DNA of 64,000 nucleotides from the NCBI RefSeq assembly GCF_001189515.2, contig NZ_CP012069.2, forward strand, positions 1,550,001 through 1,614,000. Reading direction: 5' to 3'. This DNA is from Olsenella sp. oral taxon 807. GTDB lineage: Bacteria > Actinomycetota > Coriobacteriia > Coriobacteriales > Atopobiaceae. The notes beneath the pieces were generated by a model. It had not been told where the DNA came from, did not search any database, and saw only the letters and a list, made by a program, of their open reading frames with translations. The number at the start of each line of letters is the position of its first letter. The stretch's first letter is position 1. The position numbers and the translations under genes were made by a program. Shown piece after piece: positions 1-9,738 of this stretch.

Positions 1-40
1 TGAGCGCAATGACCCTCTCGAGAATGGCGGCATGGTCCAT
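1..40 (-). CDS. acpP: Start of probable acyl carrier protein (cut by window edge)
   Basis: Only the first 13 codons are visible (MDHAAILERVIAL). The ATG at 40 is preceded on the minus strand by GGAGGG at good distance. The short amphipathic start resembles the first helix of acyl carrier proteins, and the gene follows plsX on the same strand, where acpP is often found. Acyl carrier protein would carry the acyl chains used by PlsX. The call rests mainly on position; the serine attachment site lies outside the window. Confidence 0.45.
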   Translation of the reverse strand, partial: MDHAAILERVIAL

Positions 41-131
41 GATCACCCTCCAGGTGACTCAGGTCAGCTTCCAAGGCCCTCGGCAAGCTGGCTATCTGCA
101 ATACGATTGTACTCTCGGCCTGACCACTCGC

Positions 132-1115
132 CTACGCCACCTCGGCAACTATCCTATCCACGAGTCGGGAGTCGTGGGCGCGGGCACAGGCGAGCGTCCC
201 GTTCTTGACAGCCTCGGCCGAGGTGGCACCGTGACCGATGAGGACCGGTGCCTTGAGACCCAAGAAGATGGCTCCGCCGTACGCGTCACCCGAGAGCTTC
301 TGAGAGAGGTCCTTGAGGGCAGGCTTGATCATGAGGGCGCCGACAGCCGCGCGCTTGGAGTCCCCGATGGCACTCTTGAGTTCACCGAGCAGGAACTTCG
401 CCGTGCCCTCAAGTGACTTCAGGGCGACGTTTCCGGTAAAGCCATCCGTCACGATAACGTCAAAGCGACCAGCAAGCAGGTCCGTACCCTCACAGTTGCC
501 CACAAACCAGCTCTCGCCAAGCGCTGCCAGTGCCGTATGGGCGGCCACGACGGCACTTGATCCCTTGGTGTCCTCGGAGCCGTTGGACAAGAGCGCCACC
601 GTGGGGTCATCGACACCAACGACGACTCTTGAGTAGGCACGTCCCATCTGCGCGAACTGGACGAGCATGTCGGGCCTCACGTCGGCATTGGCCCCCATGT
701 CGAGCAAGACGGTGGGTCTTCCCGTGGTGCCAGGGAGGGCCGTCGCGATGCAGGGGCGCTTGACTCCAGCTATCCTGCCCACACCCAAGCTGGCTGCGGC
801 AAAGACGGCACCTGTCGAGCCTGCCGAGAAGAATCCGTCAGCCTCGCCGTCACGCACGGCAGCACAGCCTCGCACGATACTCGAGTCCTTCTTGGTGCGT
901 ATGGCCTCGGTGGGGTGCTCCCCCATCTCGATGACCTCTGTCGTCACGAGTGCCCTCGCACGCTCACGACCAGCGCAGAAGGGAGTGACCACCTCATCGT
1001 TTCCGGCAACGATGACCGAAAGTCCCTTCTCGGTCGCAAGCGCGGCCTCAATCCCCGCAAGGACTACATCGGGTTTCTCATCCCCGCCCATGGCGTCAAC
1101 GCATATGCAACTCAT
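132..1115 (-). CDS. plsX: Phosphate acyltransferase PlsX
   Basis: PlsX converts acyl-ACP and phosphate to acyl-phosphate, the first step of phosphatidic acid synthesis with PlsY. The 327-residue product has the family start DAMGGD at residues 7-12, followed by typical PlsX stretches such as LLDMGANADVRP and VTDGFTGNVALKS, and matches the family's usual length. The ATG at 1115 is chosen over an upstream in-frame start because GAGGAGGGACA sits directly before it and the conserved sequence begins there. It lies just downstream of rpmF and upstream of the probable acpP, a common bacterial order, so it is probably cotranscribed with them. Confidence 0.96.
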   Translation of the reverse strand: MSCICVDAMGGDEKPDVVLAGIEAALATEKGLSVIVAGNDEVVTPFCAGRERARALVTTEVIEMGEHPTEAIRTKKDSSIVRGCAAVRDGEADGFFSAGSTGAVFAAASLGVGRIAGVKRPCIATALPGTTGRPTVLLDMGANADVRPDMLVQFAQMGRAYSRVVVGVDDPTVALLSNGSEDTKGSSAVVAAHTALAALGESWFVGNCEGTDLLAGRFDVIVTDGFTGNVALKSLEGTAKFLLGELKSAIGDSKRAAVGALMIKPALKDLSQKLSGDAYGGAIFLGLKAPVLIGHGATSAEAVKNGTLACARAHDSRLVDRIVAEVA

Positions 1116-1160
1116 TGTCCCTCCTCGATCTGGGCATGCCACACGCCAAAACAAGAGAAG

Positions 1161-1180
1161 GCCGACCCTCACGGGTCGGC
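1161..1180 (-). terminator. Hairpin between rpmF and plsX
   Basis: A perfect 8-bp stem (GCCGACCC / GGGTCGGC) with a 4-base loop lies between the rpmF stop and the plsX start. On the minus strand it is followed by a pyrimidine-rich stretch ending in TTTT. It could be a weak terminator or attenuator that lowers plsX expression relative to the ribosomal protein gene. The T-tract is interrupted, so full termination is uncertain. Confidence 0.45.
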
Positions 1181-1214
1181 CTCCGAGGTCGCCCAGGAGA
1201 TCTGCGCGGCTCGG

Positions 1215-1394
1215 CTACTCAGTGACAACGACCTCGCGATCCCTATAATAGCCGCAGTTGGGGCACACATGATGCGGAAGTTTGATTGAACCGCACTGTG
1301 GACACACCGAGCGTGGCGAGACGGCGAGCTTACTGTTAGCCGAGCGACGGGTGTGCGTGGCGCCACGACCCTTCCTTTGCTTAGGTACTGCCAT
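1215..1394 (-). CDS. rpmF: 50S ribosomal protein L32
   Basis: A 59-residue protein starting MAVPKQRKGRG with the two CxxC pairs (CPQC at 31-34, CPNC at 44-47) of a zinc-ribbon L32. It begins at an ATG at 1394, behind GAGAGG. It is a structural component of the large ribosomal subunit. The order rpmF-plsX is conserved in many bacteria and supports the call. No YceD (DUF177) gene, often found upstream of rpmF, is visible upstream on this strand. Confidence 0.96.
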   Translation of the reverse strand: MAVPKQRKGRGATHTRRSANSKLAVSPRSVCPQCGSIKLPHHVCPNCGYYRDREVVVTE

Positions 1395-1673
1395 TCTGAA
1401 CCTCTCTTGAATCTATTCGCCCTATAAGGCACAAGCGACTCATCCTCTTTCAATGCAATATGTGACTATACCATGTACGAGTATCTTGCATGGGGATCCT
1501 GTCCCCTTCACAGCGATTCTTCCATATACTGAACGAAGAACGCACTGCTACGCGTACACTGTTGGTAACCACACATGGACTACAATGACAACCGTGCACG
1601 CAAGTAATGTGAACCGATCACGGGTCTGACGTTCTATGATGCGTGCACGGGTCCAAACCGGTGAGGGGATATT

Positions 1674-2657
1674 GTGTCGTTCATCTTCAGACGTAGCGAG
1701 GACAGTGGCGAGCAGACGGAGCAAGACGAACTCAGCCACTTGTATCTTTCAAGCACAGATCTGTTCTGCCTCCTTGGTGGTCCCGAGGCGCGCCTCCTCT
1801 CTTGTGGTGACATCAGGCTTCCTCGCACTAACGACGACAATCTGCAGCGCAAGCGTGACACCTGGCTGGGAAAGCTCGTCAAGCGGCTCGAGCCCCAGGG
1901 CTGGGTGGACGTTGAGGGCAATCCCAACGACGAGCTCCGAAATGCCTTGGAAGCTCTGAGAGATCCCTATCTTGTCATCTCTGAGCACCCGAGGTACATC
2001 CAACCAGCCTTCGTCATCGCCGTCACCGCGACAGAGGCGACGGGCTTGGTCGCGGCACAGGGTCCTGTAGGGTGGGGGCGGTGGAGCCTAAGGCCGTTTC
2101 CATCCGATGACCGCACGATCTGGTCGGCATACTTCCGTGATATCGTGCCAGAGAACAGCTTCCCCTTCTTTCCCGCCGAGCGGAGCTACCATGCCGCGTG
2201 GGTAGAGGACGTCCCAGGTGAGCTACTTGGCTACATCCGCAGCGGAGCCGTTCGCAAGGCACGCGAGTATGCCGCACGCGCCGGCATCGACGCAGGCGTT
2301 GTGGGCAAACTGGCAGCAAGTGCCGCCGCCGACCAGATGCGCTTCCACGTGTCCGTTAACCTCTTTGGAAGCATCGACGCATCCAGTACGCCCGACCCTG
2401 AGACGACCGCAGCTCACGAGTTCCCGCGATACCGTACGGCGCTCGTCCTCCCAAGCCTCGGGGCGGTCCTGTCAGACTGCCACGCTTGGAACCCCGGAGT
2501 ACCCGATGACTGGTTCTATGTGGACGATGATGATCCCGAGCGCAAGGAGGTACTGGAGCTCACGCGCTTCCTCTCCTTTGACACACATCGCTCGGGACGC
2601 CTCTTTGAGGCTCTCTCGTACGTGCCCACCTATCCCACCAGCATCATACCCCGTTGA
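1674..2657 (+). CDS. Protein of unknown function, 327 aa
   Basis: GTG start at 1674 with GAGGGG six bases upstream. I do not recognise a family. The protein is soluble-looking, acidic, with no signal peptide or membrane segment. It begins with a charged linker and has a two-part look: an N-terminal region rich in charged helices and a C-terminal region rich in aromatic residues and DDDD. It stands alone, divergent from rpmF and convergent with the small membrane protein downstream, so context does not suggest a role. GC content and codon use look native. Confidence 0.8.
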   Translation: MSFIFRRSEDSGEQTEQDELSHLYLSSTDLFCLLGGPEARLLSCGDIRLPRTNDDNLQRKRDTWLGKLVKRLEPQGWVDVEGNPNDELRNALEALRDPYLVISEHPRYIQPAFVIAVTATEATGLVAAQGPVGWGRWSLRPFPSDDRTIWSAYFRDIVPENSFPFFPAERSYHAAWVEDVPGELLGYIRSGAVRKAREYAARAGIDAGVVGKLAASAAADQMRFHVSVNLFGSIDASSTPDPETTAAHEFPRYRTALVLPSLGAVLSDCHAWNPGVPDDWFYVDDDDPERKEVLELTRFLSFDTHRSGRLFEALSYVPTYPTSIIPR

Positions 2658-2683
2658 GTACGAAAAAGGCCCCCTCGCCTCTA

Positions 2684-3034
2684 TCACTGGAAGGGTATGA
2701 TCCCAAGGAGCGTGAAGCCCAGCAGCAGTAAGAGTATGTTTGATACTACGGAAAAGCCAAAGGCCAGTTGTGCGTACTTGCCCCGCGATGAATAGTAGAG
2801 TGAGATGGTTTCGATCGCAAAGCAGGTTGTGGCTATCGCAAGCGGAAAAAGAGTATGGGGAAGGGCCTCGTTAAGATCAATGATGAGCAGGAGGGAGAAG
2901 AACACCTGAAGAGTGAGGAGGATGCGCCACATCCACCTGTCCTGCATGGCGATTCCCGAGCAAAAGGACACAAAGATGTCCAGCAGGAAGAGCGGGATGA
3001 ACAGAGGGAGGAAGGGTGGGAGATAGGGCCACAT
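2684..3034 (-). CDS. Small multipass membrane protein
   Basis: 116 residues from the ATG at 3034 (an upstream in-frame start at 3088 is possible but adds a non-hydrophobic, cysteine-rich leader). The sequence contains about four hydrophobic segments separated by short charged loops, starting MWPYLPPFLPLFIPLF. I do not recognise a family. It converges on the preceding plus-strand gene with a gap of only 26 bases and lies downstream of the ABC ATPase on the same strand, so it could be a distal member of that group, although 243 bases separate them. Confidence 0.6.
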   Translation of the reverse strand: MWPYLPPFLPLFIPLFLLDIFVSFCSGIAMQDRWMWRILLTLQVFFSLLLIIDLNEALPHTLFPLAIATTCFAIETISLYYSSRGKYAQLAFGFSVVSNILLLLLGFTLLGIIPFQ

Positions 3035-3277
3035 AATCAGAAATACCTCACAATCTCCCCTGCATACCGTCCGACACCGGCTGAGCAAGGTCCACCGGTA
3101 ACGAGAGAAAAGCCGATCAAATTGAACCGAGCAACCGTAGAGTCTTCCTCCCTGCCAAAACGCGATCTAGCAACTCGCAAGACCCAATTTAATCTGCGTT
3201 CCCCTAAACTCTATGTACATAGTCTATAGCCTACGTAATAGGACAGCGGTAGTCAACCTCAGAATGTCCCGGTGGTC

Positions 3278-4057
3278 TCAGATTGGAGACTTAGCGACAG
3301 GTAACGATGCGGACACCTTCCGAAACGGTGAGCCCTCCTCCGTTAGCTCAAGAAACATATCCTCTAAGGACTCATCCGCGCTAAAGCGTGTGTGCAGATC
3401 CTCCACACTTCCTTGGAAAAGCAGTTCACCACGAGCGATCACACCCACACGGTCCACGACCCTCTCGGCAACGTCAAGCACGTGAGTGGAAAAGAGGACG
3501 GTCCTTCCCGCATCAGCATGGGCTCGCATGCTGTCCTTAAGGATGCGAGCAGCTCTCGGGTCAAGGCCAACCATGGGCTCATCCAAGATCCAGACATCGG
3601 GATCAGGTAACAGTGCCCCTATAACCATCATCTTCTGGCGCATGCCATGGGAGTAGGAGAGAAGCTGCTTTTCTAGCGCATCCTCCATGCCAAACCGTCG
3701 CACAAGCATCGGGGCACGCGTCGCTCGCGTGTCCTCGGACACACCGTAGATATCGGCAACGAAGCGCAGGTACTCATAGCCCTTCAGACGCAGGAGATGG
3801 TCCGGGGAGTCGCTCACATAGCAAAGACGTCGCTTAGCCTCAATGGGATCCTTTACAAGATCGGTGCCATCGACCTCTATACGACCCACATCAGGCGAGA
3901 GCACACCCACTATCATGTTGAGCAGCGTCGACTTACCCGCACCATTTGGTCCGAGGAGTCCGAATATCTGACCAGAAGGTATCTCGAGCGAGAGCTCGTT
4001 CACGGCGCGAGTACGGCCCCCGTCGTAGGACTTGCTCACATGCTCAAGCCGTATCAC
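3278..4057 (-). CDS. ABC transporter ATP-binding protein
   Basis: 259-residue ABC ATPase. It has Walker A GPNGAGKST (36-44), a signature region LSYSHGM near residue 135, Walker B VWILDEP near 158 and a switch His in STHVLD. It belongs to the type that pairs with ABC-2 export permeases (CcmA-like). The GTG start at 4057 lies 9 bases after the stop of the preceding membrane-protein gene, suggesting translational coupling. The likely partner permease is at 7834-9600 on the same strand, with three genes in between. Substrate unknown; antibiotic, lipid or glycan-precursor export are all possible. Confidence 0.9.
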   Translation of the reverse strand: MIRLEHVSKSYDGGRTRAVNELSLEIPSGQIFGLLGPNGAGKSTLLNMIVGVLSPDVGRIEVDGTDLVKDPIEAKRRLCYVSDSPDHLLRLKGYEYLRFVADIYGVSEDTRATRAPMLVRRFGMEDALEKQLLSYSHGMRQKMMVIGALLPDPDVWILDEPMVGLDPRAARILKDSMRAHADAGRTVLFSTHVLDVAERVVDRVGVIARGELLFQGSVEDLHTRFSADESLEDMFLELTEEGSPFRKVSASLPVAKSPI

Positions 4058-4066
4058 GTCGATAAC

Positions 4067-5650
4067 TTACGAGCGTACCCAATTCGGTATGCCGTCGTAG
4101 TCATTCCTTACGAAGAGCCTCATCGTCGGATCATGTTCAGACTGATAGATCTGAGAGTATCCAGCATCCTCATACAACTGCGGATCAACGTCGCTATCCG
4201 TAAGCACATAAGTGAACTTGTACTGGTCCAATATAGGCTTGACGTTCTTGTTGACTCCAATATCATTTACTTGGGAGAGATAATCATACTTTCCATTAAG
4301 CTTCTCGGACCATATTTCAAAGCGCGGATCGATGAAACAGCGGTATCCATACATAAACTCCAGATACGGACTGCTATTATAGCACAGTATGGTAGTACGT
4401 GAACGCGCCTGCGCCCACTTGTCAGCCCCTGTGTCAGCGGCAGCCTCAGCGTAGCCTGATTCGATGATACTACTGACCCGATCGAAGTCATCGTAAGCAA
4501 AGTGGCTGGTAGACTGACGCACGGCCAGTAGAGCGGATGCGCCAAAGCAAATCACGATGATCGTGGCGCAGTTCATACAGTTTTTTGCGACACCCAAGTT
4601 CAGAAGTCTCCTCGTGCTCAAGTCAACACTCCCCATGAAGACTATCACGCAGGGTAGAAGGAGACTGTAGTTTCTTTCCTGCCGCAGCGTAAGCACAATT
4701 GCACCGACAAGGAGGAGCAGCCACATTCTATTAATCTCGCGCCGACGACCCTCCTTGACACTGGAGTAGATATACAGGGTCAGAAAGACTATGAGGGAAA
4801 TGCCGGCTAACCCTCCCCTATCAAAAGCCCCAGGAGCGCGCATCTCGACAATGCCCATATTCGAGATCACACCCATGCTCCTGAAGATATATAGGTGCAT
4901 ATCCAGACCATACGGATTAAGGAATGTAACCGCAAGCATAAGACAAAGCACGCCAAAAACAACCAGGCGCTCCTTCTTAGAAAGATCCCGTTGCAACACC
5001 ATACCCAAAAATGGCACCGCAAAGGGAAGAGGCCAGAGCGCGCCATGAAGATTGATGAAGAGGACGGCCATCGGAACGTAAGCTAAGAGGACAACAGGAC
5101 GTCTTTTCTCGGCAAAACGCTGCCATATCAGGGCAGAGAGCAGAATAGTGAGGATATCGAATATTCTGGGGTTCAATTTGAACACAGGTCCAACCAACAC
5201 CGTGAAGGCGGCGAGTAAGTATGCTGTGTTCAGTTTGGCTGCATCCCCGAAGTCACGCCCGATACTCCTTTGTCCACCCTTGATCAGCTGCAGCGAGATC
5301 AGCAGTATGCCTACCCACAGGAGGTACATCAGGATGACGGGGCCAAGCACGCCAAACATGTCATAGACGCACCAAAGGAGATAGGCGTAGAGCCATTGCT
5401 GGGCAATGTATCTCACGCCCGTGAACATGCCGAACTGCTCCTCATGCGGAACACCATGAGCAACGATGTCTCTCCCCGTGTTGAGGAGAAACCAGGTGTC
5501 GTTATCGTACAGAATCTCACTTATAGAGATGTAAGCGATAAAGGCAACCATAGTGATGGCGAGGATAGCGACGACGAGTGGACCAACCCTTTGCACCGGA
5601 ACGTCCTTAGTGTTAGCCCTTGACCGGCCAAGACTATCCATCAAGCTCAT
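4067..5650 (-). CDS. GT-C-like multipass membrane protein
   Basis: 527 residues with roughly ten or more hydrophobic segments. After the first membrane span comes an extracytoplasmic loop with DNDTWFLLNTGRDIV and HGVPHEEQF. This acidic-aromatic pattern is seen in integral membrane glycosyltransferase-like (GT-C fold) proteins of unknown specificity. A soluble tail of about 130 residues follows the last span. It is followed immediately by the ABC ATPase gene. Codon use is slightly more AT-rich than plsX. A role in lipid-linked sugar transfer at the outer face of the membrane is inferred, not shown. Confidence 0.7.
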   Translation of the reverse strand: MSLMDSLGRSRANTKDVPVQRVGPLVVAILAITMVAFIAYISISEILYDNDTWFLLNTGRDIVAHGVPHEEQFGMFTGVRYIAQQWLYAYLLWCVYDMFGVLGPVILMYLLWVGILLISLQLIKGGQRSIGRDFGDAAKLNTAYLLAAFTVLVGPVFKLNPRIFDILTILLSALIWQRFAEKRRPVVLLAYVPMAVLFINLHGALWPLPFAVPFLGMVLQRDLSKKERLVVFGVLCLMLAVTFLNPYGLDMHLYIFRSMGVISNMGIVEMRAPGAFDRGGLAGISLIVFLTLYIYSSVKEGRRREINRMWLLLLVGAIVLTLRQERNYSLLLPCVIVFMGSVDLSTRRLLNLGVAKNCMNCATIIVICFGASALLAVRQSTSHFAYDDFDRVSSIIESGYAEAAADTGADKWAQARSRTTILCYNSSPYLEFMYGYRCFIDPRFEIWSEKLNGKYDYLSQVNDIGVNKNVKPILDQYKFTYVLTDSDVDPQLYEDAGYSQIYQSEHDPTMRLFVRNDYDGIPNWVRS

Positions 5651-5744
5651 GAGGTTCCCTCTTTCCTTCCTTCCTCAAATGACGTCAGCCCTGCAGTGTC
5701 ATCTCACGCATAGCAAAAGCTCTCTTACTGTAGTATTCCACGGG

Positions 5745-7028
5745 CTACGACGCAAGCCCCAGATCCTCATGCAGCTCCTTCTCCCTAGTAAGGAGGGATT
5801 CGGTGGGCATCTCGCTCTCGTCGTGTGTACGCCTGGCAGCAACGCGTACCGCATTCATGTGGGACTTGAACGGCGCACCAGTGGGATTTACGTGACTTTG
5901 ATGCTCATCCTCTCGTACCGCCGCGACGAGTCTCCTCGATACCGCTGCGTTCAGAGCGACGACCATAGCCACCCTGTCAAGTGCCCTCCTTCTGGCAGCT
6001 GCCCGACTCGCTGCAGCGGCTGCCCGACTAGCCGCAGCGCTGTCCAGTGGTTTCTGACCACCCTTGTCAGTGGACGCAGCTGACGGCCGACGTTCGGGGC
6101 AAACCTTTGGCACACGCTGCGCTATGATGGCGGCCCTCTTTCGCATCTCGAGAGTCACTGCGGAGCCCGTAGTCCTAGTGCGGGACGACGCGAGCGCGGC
6201 CTTGCCCGCCACGGAATCGGCAGCAGGTGGAATCCGAGCGACCAGCGCGGATTGTGCAGCAGCTAGGTTGGACGCACGAGCCGCCGTCTTCGTCGCAGCC
6301 ATACTAGACTCCGGCACCGTTGCCTTTGAGCCAGTTGTCACGCTCGCCGTGGTCGCATGAGCTATGGCTGAGGCTGACTGGGACTGATTGGTGACCTTCG
6401 ACGCAGTATCCAAGGATGCCGGCGTTGGCTCAACCTGACCTTCACGCGTATAGGCAGCACCTTTAAACCCAACGCTTATCAGACCGGTGCCGCTGTCCTT
6501 CACCATGCCATCGGAAGCTTTGATGACGGGCAGGCCATCGATGTTATCGCCATCCAAGCGCTCAAAGAGAACCTCCCTCACGCTCCGAGGGCTTTCGACA
6601 GCCTTCGCGGCAGGCACATTGTGAGGTTCTTCGCTGGCGACGGGGGTTACAAACTCGCCCTCGATGCCAAGCGCAAGACGCTCCACCTGGTGCTGAGACG
6701 CCATTTGATCCTTAGGGGTCATCTCCATTATAAGTGCGTCAACATCAGCGACCTGTATGTCATTCCCCACCGGCATGCTATAATCAACGACAGCGGTGCG
6801 TTCTTCGGCTTGTTCCCTCGCTTGCCTCCTTCGCCTCGATATCTTGAGGAAGACGGCGATGGCGCCTGCCGCAGCTAGGACGCCAACGGCAGCGCCGATT
6901 ACAAACTCATGCGGGAGGCCGAAAGATGTCGAGTTCGTTGCCGCATATGCGCAGCTGGGAACACTAACGGTACCAATCCCCATGAGCCCTGCCCATATCG
7001 CGGGATTTATCCTTTTTTCCGTAGACAT
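5745..7028 (-). CDS. Signal-anchored, Ala/Ser/Arg-rich protein (long paralogue)
   Basis: 427 residues. The N-terminus starts MSTEKRINPAIWAGLMGIG and ends a signal-like stretch at SCAYAAT. A second hydrophobic segment (about 40-62) is followed by an Arg-rich stop signal and a long low-complexity tail rich in Ala, Thr, Ser and Arg. A short paralogue lies at 53421-53930; both share the start, CAYA, an ALGIE motif and SVREVL..RLDGN. The start at 7028 has GGAGGTGAACGT before it. The role is unknown. Position at the edge of the glycan locus suggests an envelope-related or regulatory function, which is inference only. Confidence 0.75.
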   Translation of the reverse strand: MSTEKRINPAIWAGLMGIGTVSVPSCAYAATNSTSFGLPHEFVIGAAVGVLAAAGAIAVFLKISRRRRQAREQAEERTAVVDYSMPVGNDIQVADVDALIMEMTPKDQMASQHQVERLALGIEGEFVTPVASEEPHNVPAAKAVESPRSVREVLFERLDGDNIDGLPVIKASDGMVKDSGTGLISVGFKGAAYTREGQVEPTPASLDTASKVTNQSQSASAIAHATTASVTTGSKATVPESSMAATKTAARASNLAAAQSALVARIPPAADSVAGKAALASSRTRTTGSAVTLEMRKRAAIIAQRVPKVCPERRPSAASTDKGGQKPLDSAAASRAAAAASRAAARRRALDRVAMVVALNAAVSRRLVAAVREDEHQSHVNPTGAPFKSHMNAVRVAARRTHDESEMPTESLLTREKELHEDLGLAS

Positions 7029-7389
7029 ACGTTCACCTCCGCCACATCTGAAGGCTTAGGACGGGACCTCCATGAGAAATCTCACGCAGTGTCAGCGAGC
7101 GCGAACGAAGCATCACATGCACGAACAACGGCTGGGTTTGTCTCATCTGCGCGTACCGTCATTAAGCATTCATCTGCCTATATCATGTGTACATACTATA
7201 ACAAATGTGAGTAGTGTGGGACAACAATCTTTTCTATAGCCAAAAATCAGCAAAAAATGTGATCTGTGTAAAAACAGAAGGCAGAGGCTACGCCCACGCC
7301 GCCCCTGCCTCCCGCATGTCCCATCATACAACACAAAACCTACAAACCAACGTCTGGCATGACAGACGGCCTGACGTGATACGCGTAGG
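7029..7389. other. Intergenic region, AT-richer, no gene seen
   Basis: 361 bases between the anchored-protein gene and the small gene upstream. It holds the ribosome-binding site of the 7028 gene, a candidate promoter (listed separately) and an A/T-rich stretch near 7220-7260. No convincing ORF or terminator hairpin was seen. Confidence 0.6.
7177..7204 (-). promoter_or_regulatory. Candidate sigma-70 promoter for the 7028 gene
   Basis: On the minus strand TTGTTA (7204-7199) and TATAGG (7182-7177) are separated by 16 bases, in an AT-rich stretch about 150 bases upstream of the start codon. Both boxes depart from consensus, so this is a weak sequence-only prediction. Confidence 0.3.
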
Positions 7390-7689
7390 TTACTTCCCCA
7401 TCAAGTTCGAGACGGCATCGTTAACGTCCTTTTCGTCGATACCTCCTGACTTCCCGCTACCGGAGGTGACCTTACCCAGCACACCCTGAAGACCTCCAAA
7501 GCTCTGCAGGAGGCCGAGGATCTGGTCTCGGCCCAGATCGAGTCCCACGTTCTCCTTCACAATTTTTGCGACGCCATCCGCCTGAGTCTCGACGTCCTCA
7601 TCGACCAGCTCCCTCAGCTTAGAGCTAACCTCCGGATTGCTTGTGAACGCAGATATCATCTTTCCGATCTCGAGTCCGCCTACCCCCAT
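7390..7689 (-). CDS. Small soluble protein of unknown function
   Basis: 99 residues from the ATG at 7689, preferred because GAGGAGAAGGC lies just before it. The sequence is helical and charged (MISAFTSNPEVSSKLRELV, then a Gly/Ser-rich stretch GKVTSGSGKSGG and a short helical tail ending NLMGK). No membrane segment or signal peptide. I do not recognise the family. It follows the ABC permease gene by 144 bases on the same strand and could be cotranscribed with it. Confidence 0.65.
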   Translation of the reverse strand: MGVGGLEIGKMISAFTSNPEVSSKLRELVDEDVETQADGVAKIVKENVGLDLGRDQILGLLQSFGGLQGVLGKVTSGSGKSGGIDEKDVNDAVSNLMGK

Positions 7690-7833
7690 GCCTTCTCCTC
7701 TTTTCCGCCCCTCACGGAGCAATCAGTGACTGAACGTAAGACCACAGGCGACATCGCGCACGTGAGCGCATAAGCAGCCTGTACCATAGTAACAGGATAG
7801 CACAACGCTCTTTGAAAGTCCCCGTCGCATGCC

Positions 7834-9600
7834 CTATAACTCGACGGAGAGTCGCGCAAGCCTGCGCGCGCAGCCAACACACACCCACAGCACGACAGGG
7901 ATCAACTCGGCGAGTGCGATGGCCAACACGGCCCCCACGAGGGATGAGGCCGAGAGGAACGCCGCGTCACCTAGGTGCATGATGACAAGGAGAGCCTGAG
8001 GTGCGATGAGCGCAATGGCAAGGAAGGCACCTCCGATGATGTAGGATACGGCCGCTTTGACCCCCATGATCTGCTCCTCGCTTTCCCATGAGAGCCTGGG
8101 AAACCGCGCCCCCACGCCAAACGTCAGCATCCCAACGAGCGTCGCGTCAAGCAAAAAGAGAAGCACGAGGTAAAGTACTCTTGCCAGGGGCAGCCCAAGG
8201 ACCGCAAGCACCACCAGCAGCACTACCAGAAGCGGCAGGGTGGCAAGGGCAAGAAGGGGAAGAAGCTTTCCGATGAGGTAGGCTGTCCAGTTCATGGGAA
8301 GCGACCTGAGGTAGGCGAAGTCTCGCCCGTCTCGGCTGACCGCCGTCATATAGGTCACGGTGGAGAAGCTCGTCGTCGCCACCAGCCCCAAGACAGCGAG
8401 GGTCGAAAAATCCAGTCCCTGGGGACCCAGGGCGAGGGCGCGCAGCAGGCCGAGGATCGTGGCGGCATCCCGCCCTTGCAGCCGTGCCGTGGCGGCCAGC
8501 ACCATCATGCAGACGAAGTAAAGGGGGGCCAGCGCCTGCGTGAGAATGAACTTGTTGAAGAAATAGGCGCAGCGCACCGTCTGAAGCCAGTCACGCGCAA
8601 GGTTAGCTCCAAACTGACCTCGCTGCCTGAGGAGTCCTTTAAGGTCTGGGTTCCTCGCCCTGGCGCCCTCGCCGAGGGCTGTTCTTTTTCCCAACCCTGC
8701 CCCCATAGAACCAAGTGCCCGGACACCTGGAAGATAGAGGTGACCGGCGACATGCCAGAGCGCCATCGCCATGCCAAGCGTGAGGGCGATCATACCGACG
8801 AGCGACGCCAACGCATAGATGGGTGAACTCGAGAAGAGAGCCTCTGCCAGCAGGATAGGCGGACAGGAGACGCCCAACACCACAAGGAGCGCAGGCGCGC
8901 CCATTGCGGTGACGGTCACCTGCAACGTCATCTGTTGCAGAGAGGTAGTGCATGCGAGCTGTGGCTGCAGCCACATTCCAAAGGCAATCGTCAGCAACAT
9001 TTCCATAATACCAAAGAGTTTAGTGAAGCGATCCTTGTCACGCGCGAAGCGCGACAGACGCATCAAAAGGATGACGAGCATCGTCATGAGGAACTCTGAC
9101 GAGAGGGTAACGCACAGAACGGCCACTACCATGAGCGCGACGGTAAGAGGACCTGAGCCTGCGGCGATCGTCCAAGCAAGGACAAAGGAGAGCATGAGCG
9201 CGAAGTTGCCCGCAAAGCTCGGGAGGATAAACATCAACATGCGCGACCAGATGATCGCACCAGCATCTATGGGGAGCACAAGGTAGAAGTTGATATCACT
9301 CGTATAGTACAGCACGTTGGCCGCCTGATTCATGCCTGAGAAGAGACCCATCCACACCAATATTGCAGCCGTCAGCCTGAGTCCCGCAACCAGATCATGG
9401 CTCATAGTCCCCGCAACCACACCGACAAGAAACATGAACGCCACTCCGGCAATGAGGGGAAGCGTCGCGAGAACCTTACGCACAAGGCGGCCAGAGGCTG
9501 CAGAATCGTCACGTCTCGCATCCCCCCTGCTCATCGCCCAGAGAAGGAGCCTGAACGTGGCCCATTCTCTCCTACACCACGCGTACAATCCCCTGCACAT
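7834..9600 (-). CDS. ABC-2 type export permease
   Basis: 588 residues with about twelve to fourteen membrane spans in two halves, a soluble loop near the middle (around 305-345), and LPMNWTAYLIGKLL near 455, a pattern seen in large ABC-2-like permeases just before a membrane segment. It has no ATPase domain, so it needs a partner; the ATPase at 3278-4057 on the same strand is the obvious candidate. The start ATG at 9600 has GAGGG close upstream. It diverges from the GT-C array, with about 140 bases between the two starts. Substrate unknown. Confidence 0.75.
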   Translation of the reverse strand: MCRGLYAWCRREWATFRLLLWAMSRGDARRDDSAASGRLVRKVLATLPLIAGVAFMFLVGVVAGTMSHDLVAGLRLTAAILVWMGLFSGMNQAANVLYYTSDINFYLVLPIDAGAIIWSRMLMFILPSFAGNFALMLSFVLAWTIAAGSGPLTVALMVVAVLCVTLSSEFLMTMLVILLMRLSRFARDKDRFTKLFGIMEMLLTIAFGMWLQPQLACTTSLQQMTLQVTVTAMGAPALLVVLGVSCPPILLAEALFSSSPIYALASLVGMIALTLGMAMALWHVAGHLYLPGVRALGSMGAGLGKRTALGEGARARNPDLKGLLRQRGQFGANLARDWLQTVRCAYFFNKFILTQALAPLYFVCMMVLAATARLQGRDAATILGLLRALALGPQGLDFSTLAVLGLVATTSFSTVTYMTAVSRDGRDFAYLRSLPMNWTAYLIGKLLPLLALATLPLLVVLLVVLAVLGLPLARVLYLVLLFLLDATLVGMLTFGVGARFPRLSWESEEQIMGVKAAVSYIIGGAFLAIALIAPQALLVIMHLGDAAFLSASSLVGAVLAIALAELIPVVLWVCVGCARRLARLSVEL

Positions 9601-9738
9601 GAACCCTCGACCCTCGCATAGCTACCGTCCCACGTTTGACTGAACTATGACTGATAATATATCATGGTCGCTTATGGAAGGCGTGCCATATGGCATAGGT
9701 CGAATCCAACTGGCAGAGGGATCAGAGGAGGTTCTGTG

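Noticed and set aside
1116-1172. Upstream extension of plsX
   Set aside because: Conserved sequence begins at MSCICVDAMGGD with a strong ribosome-binding site at 1115; the extension would run into the rpmF-plsX hairpin region.
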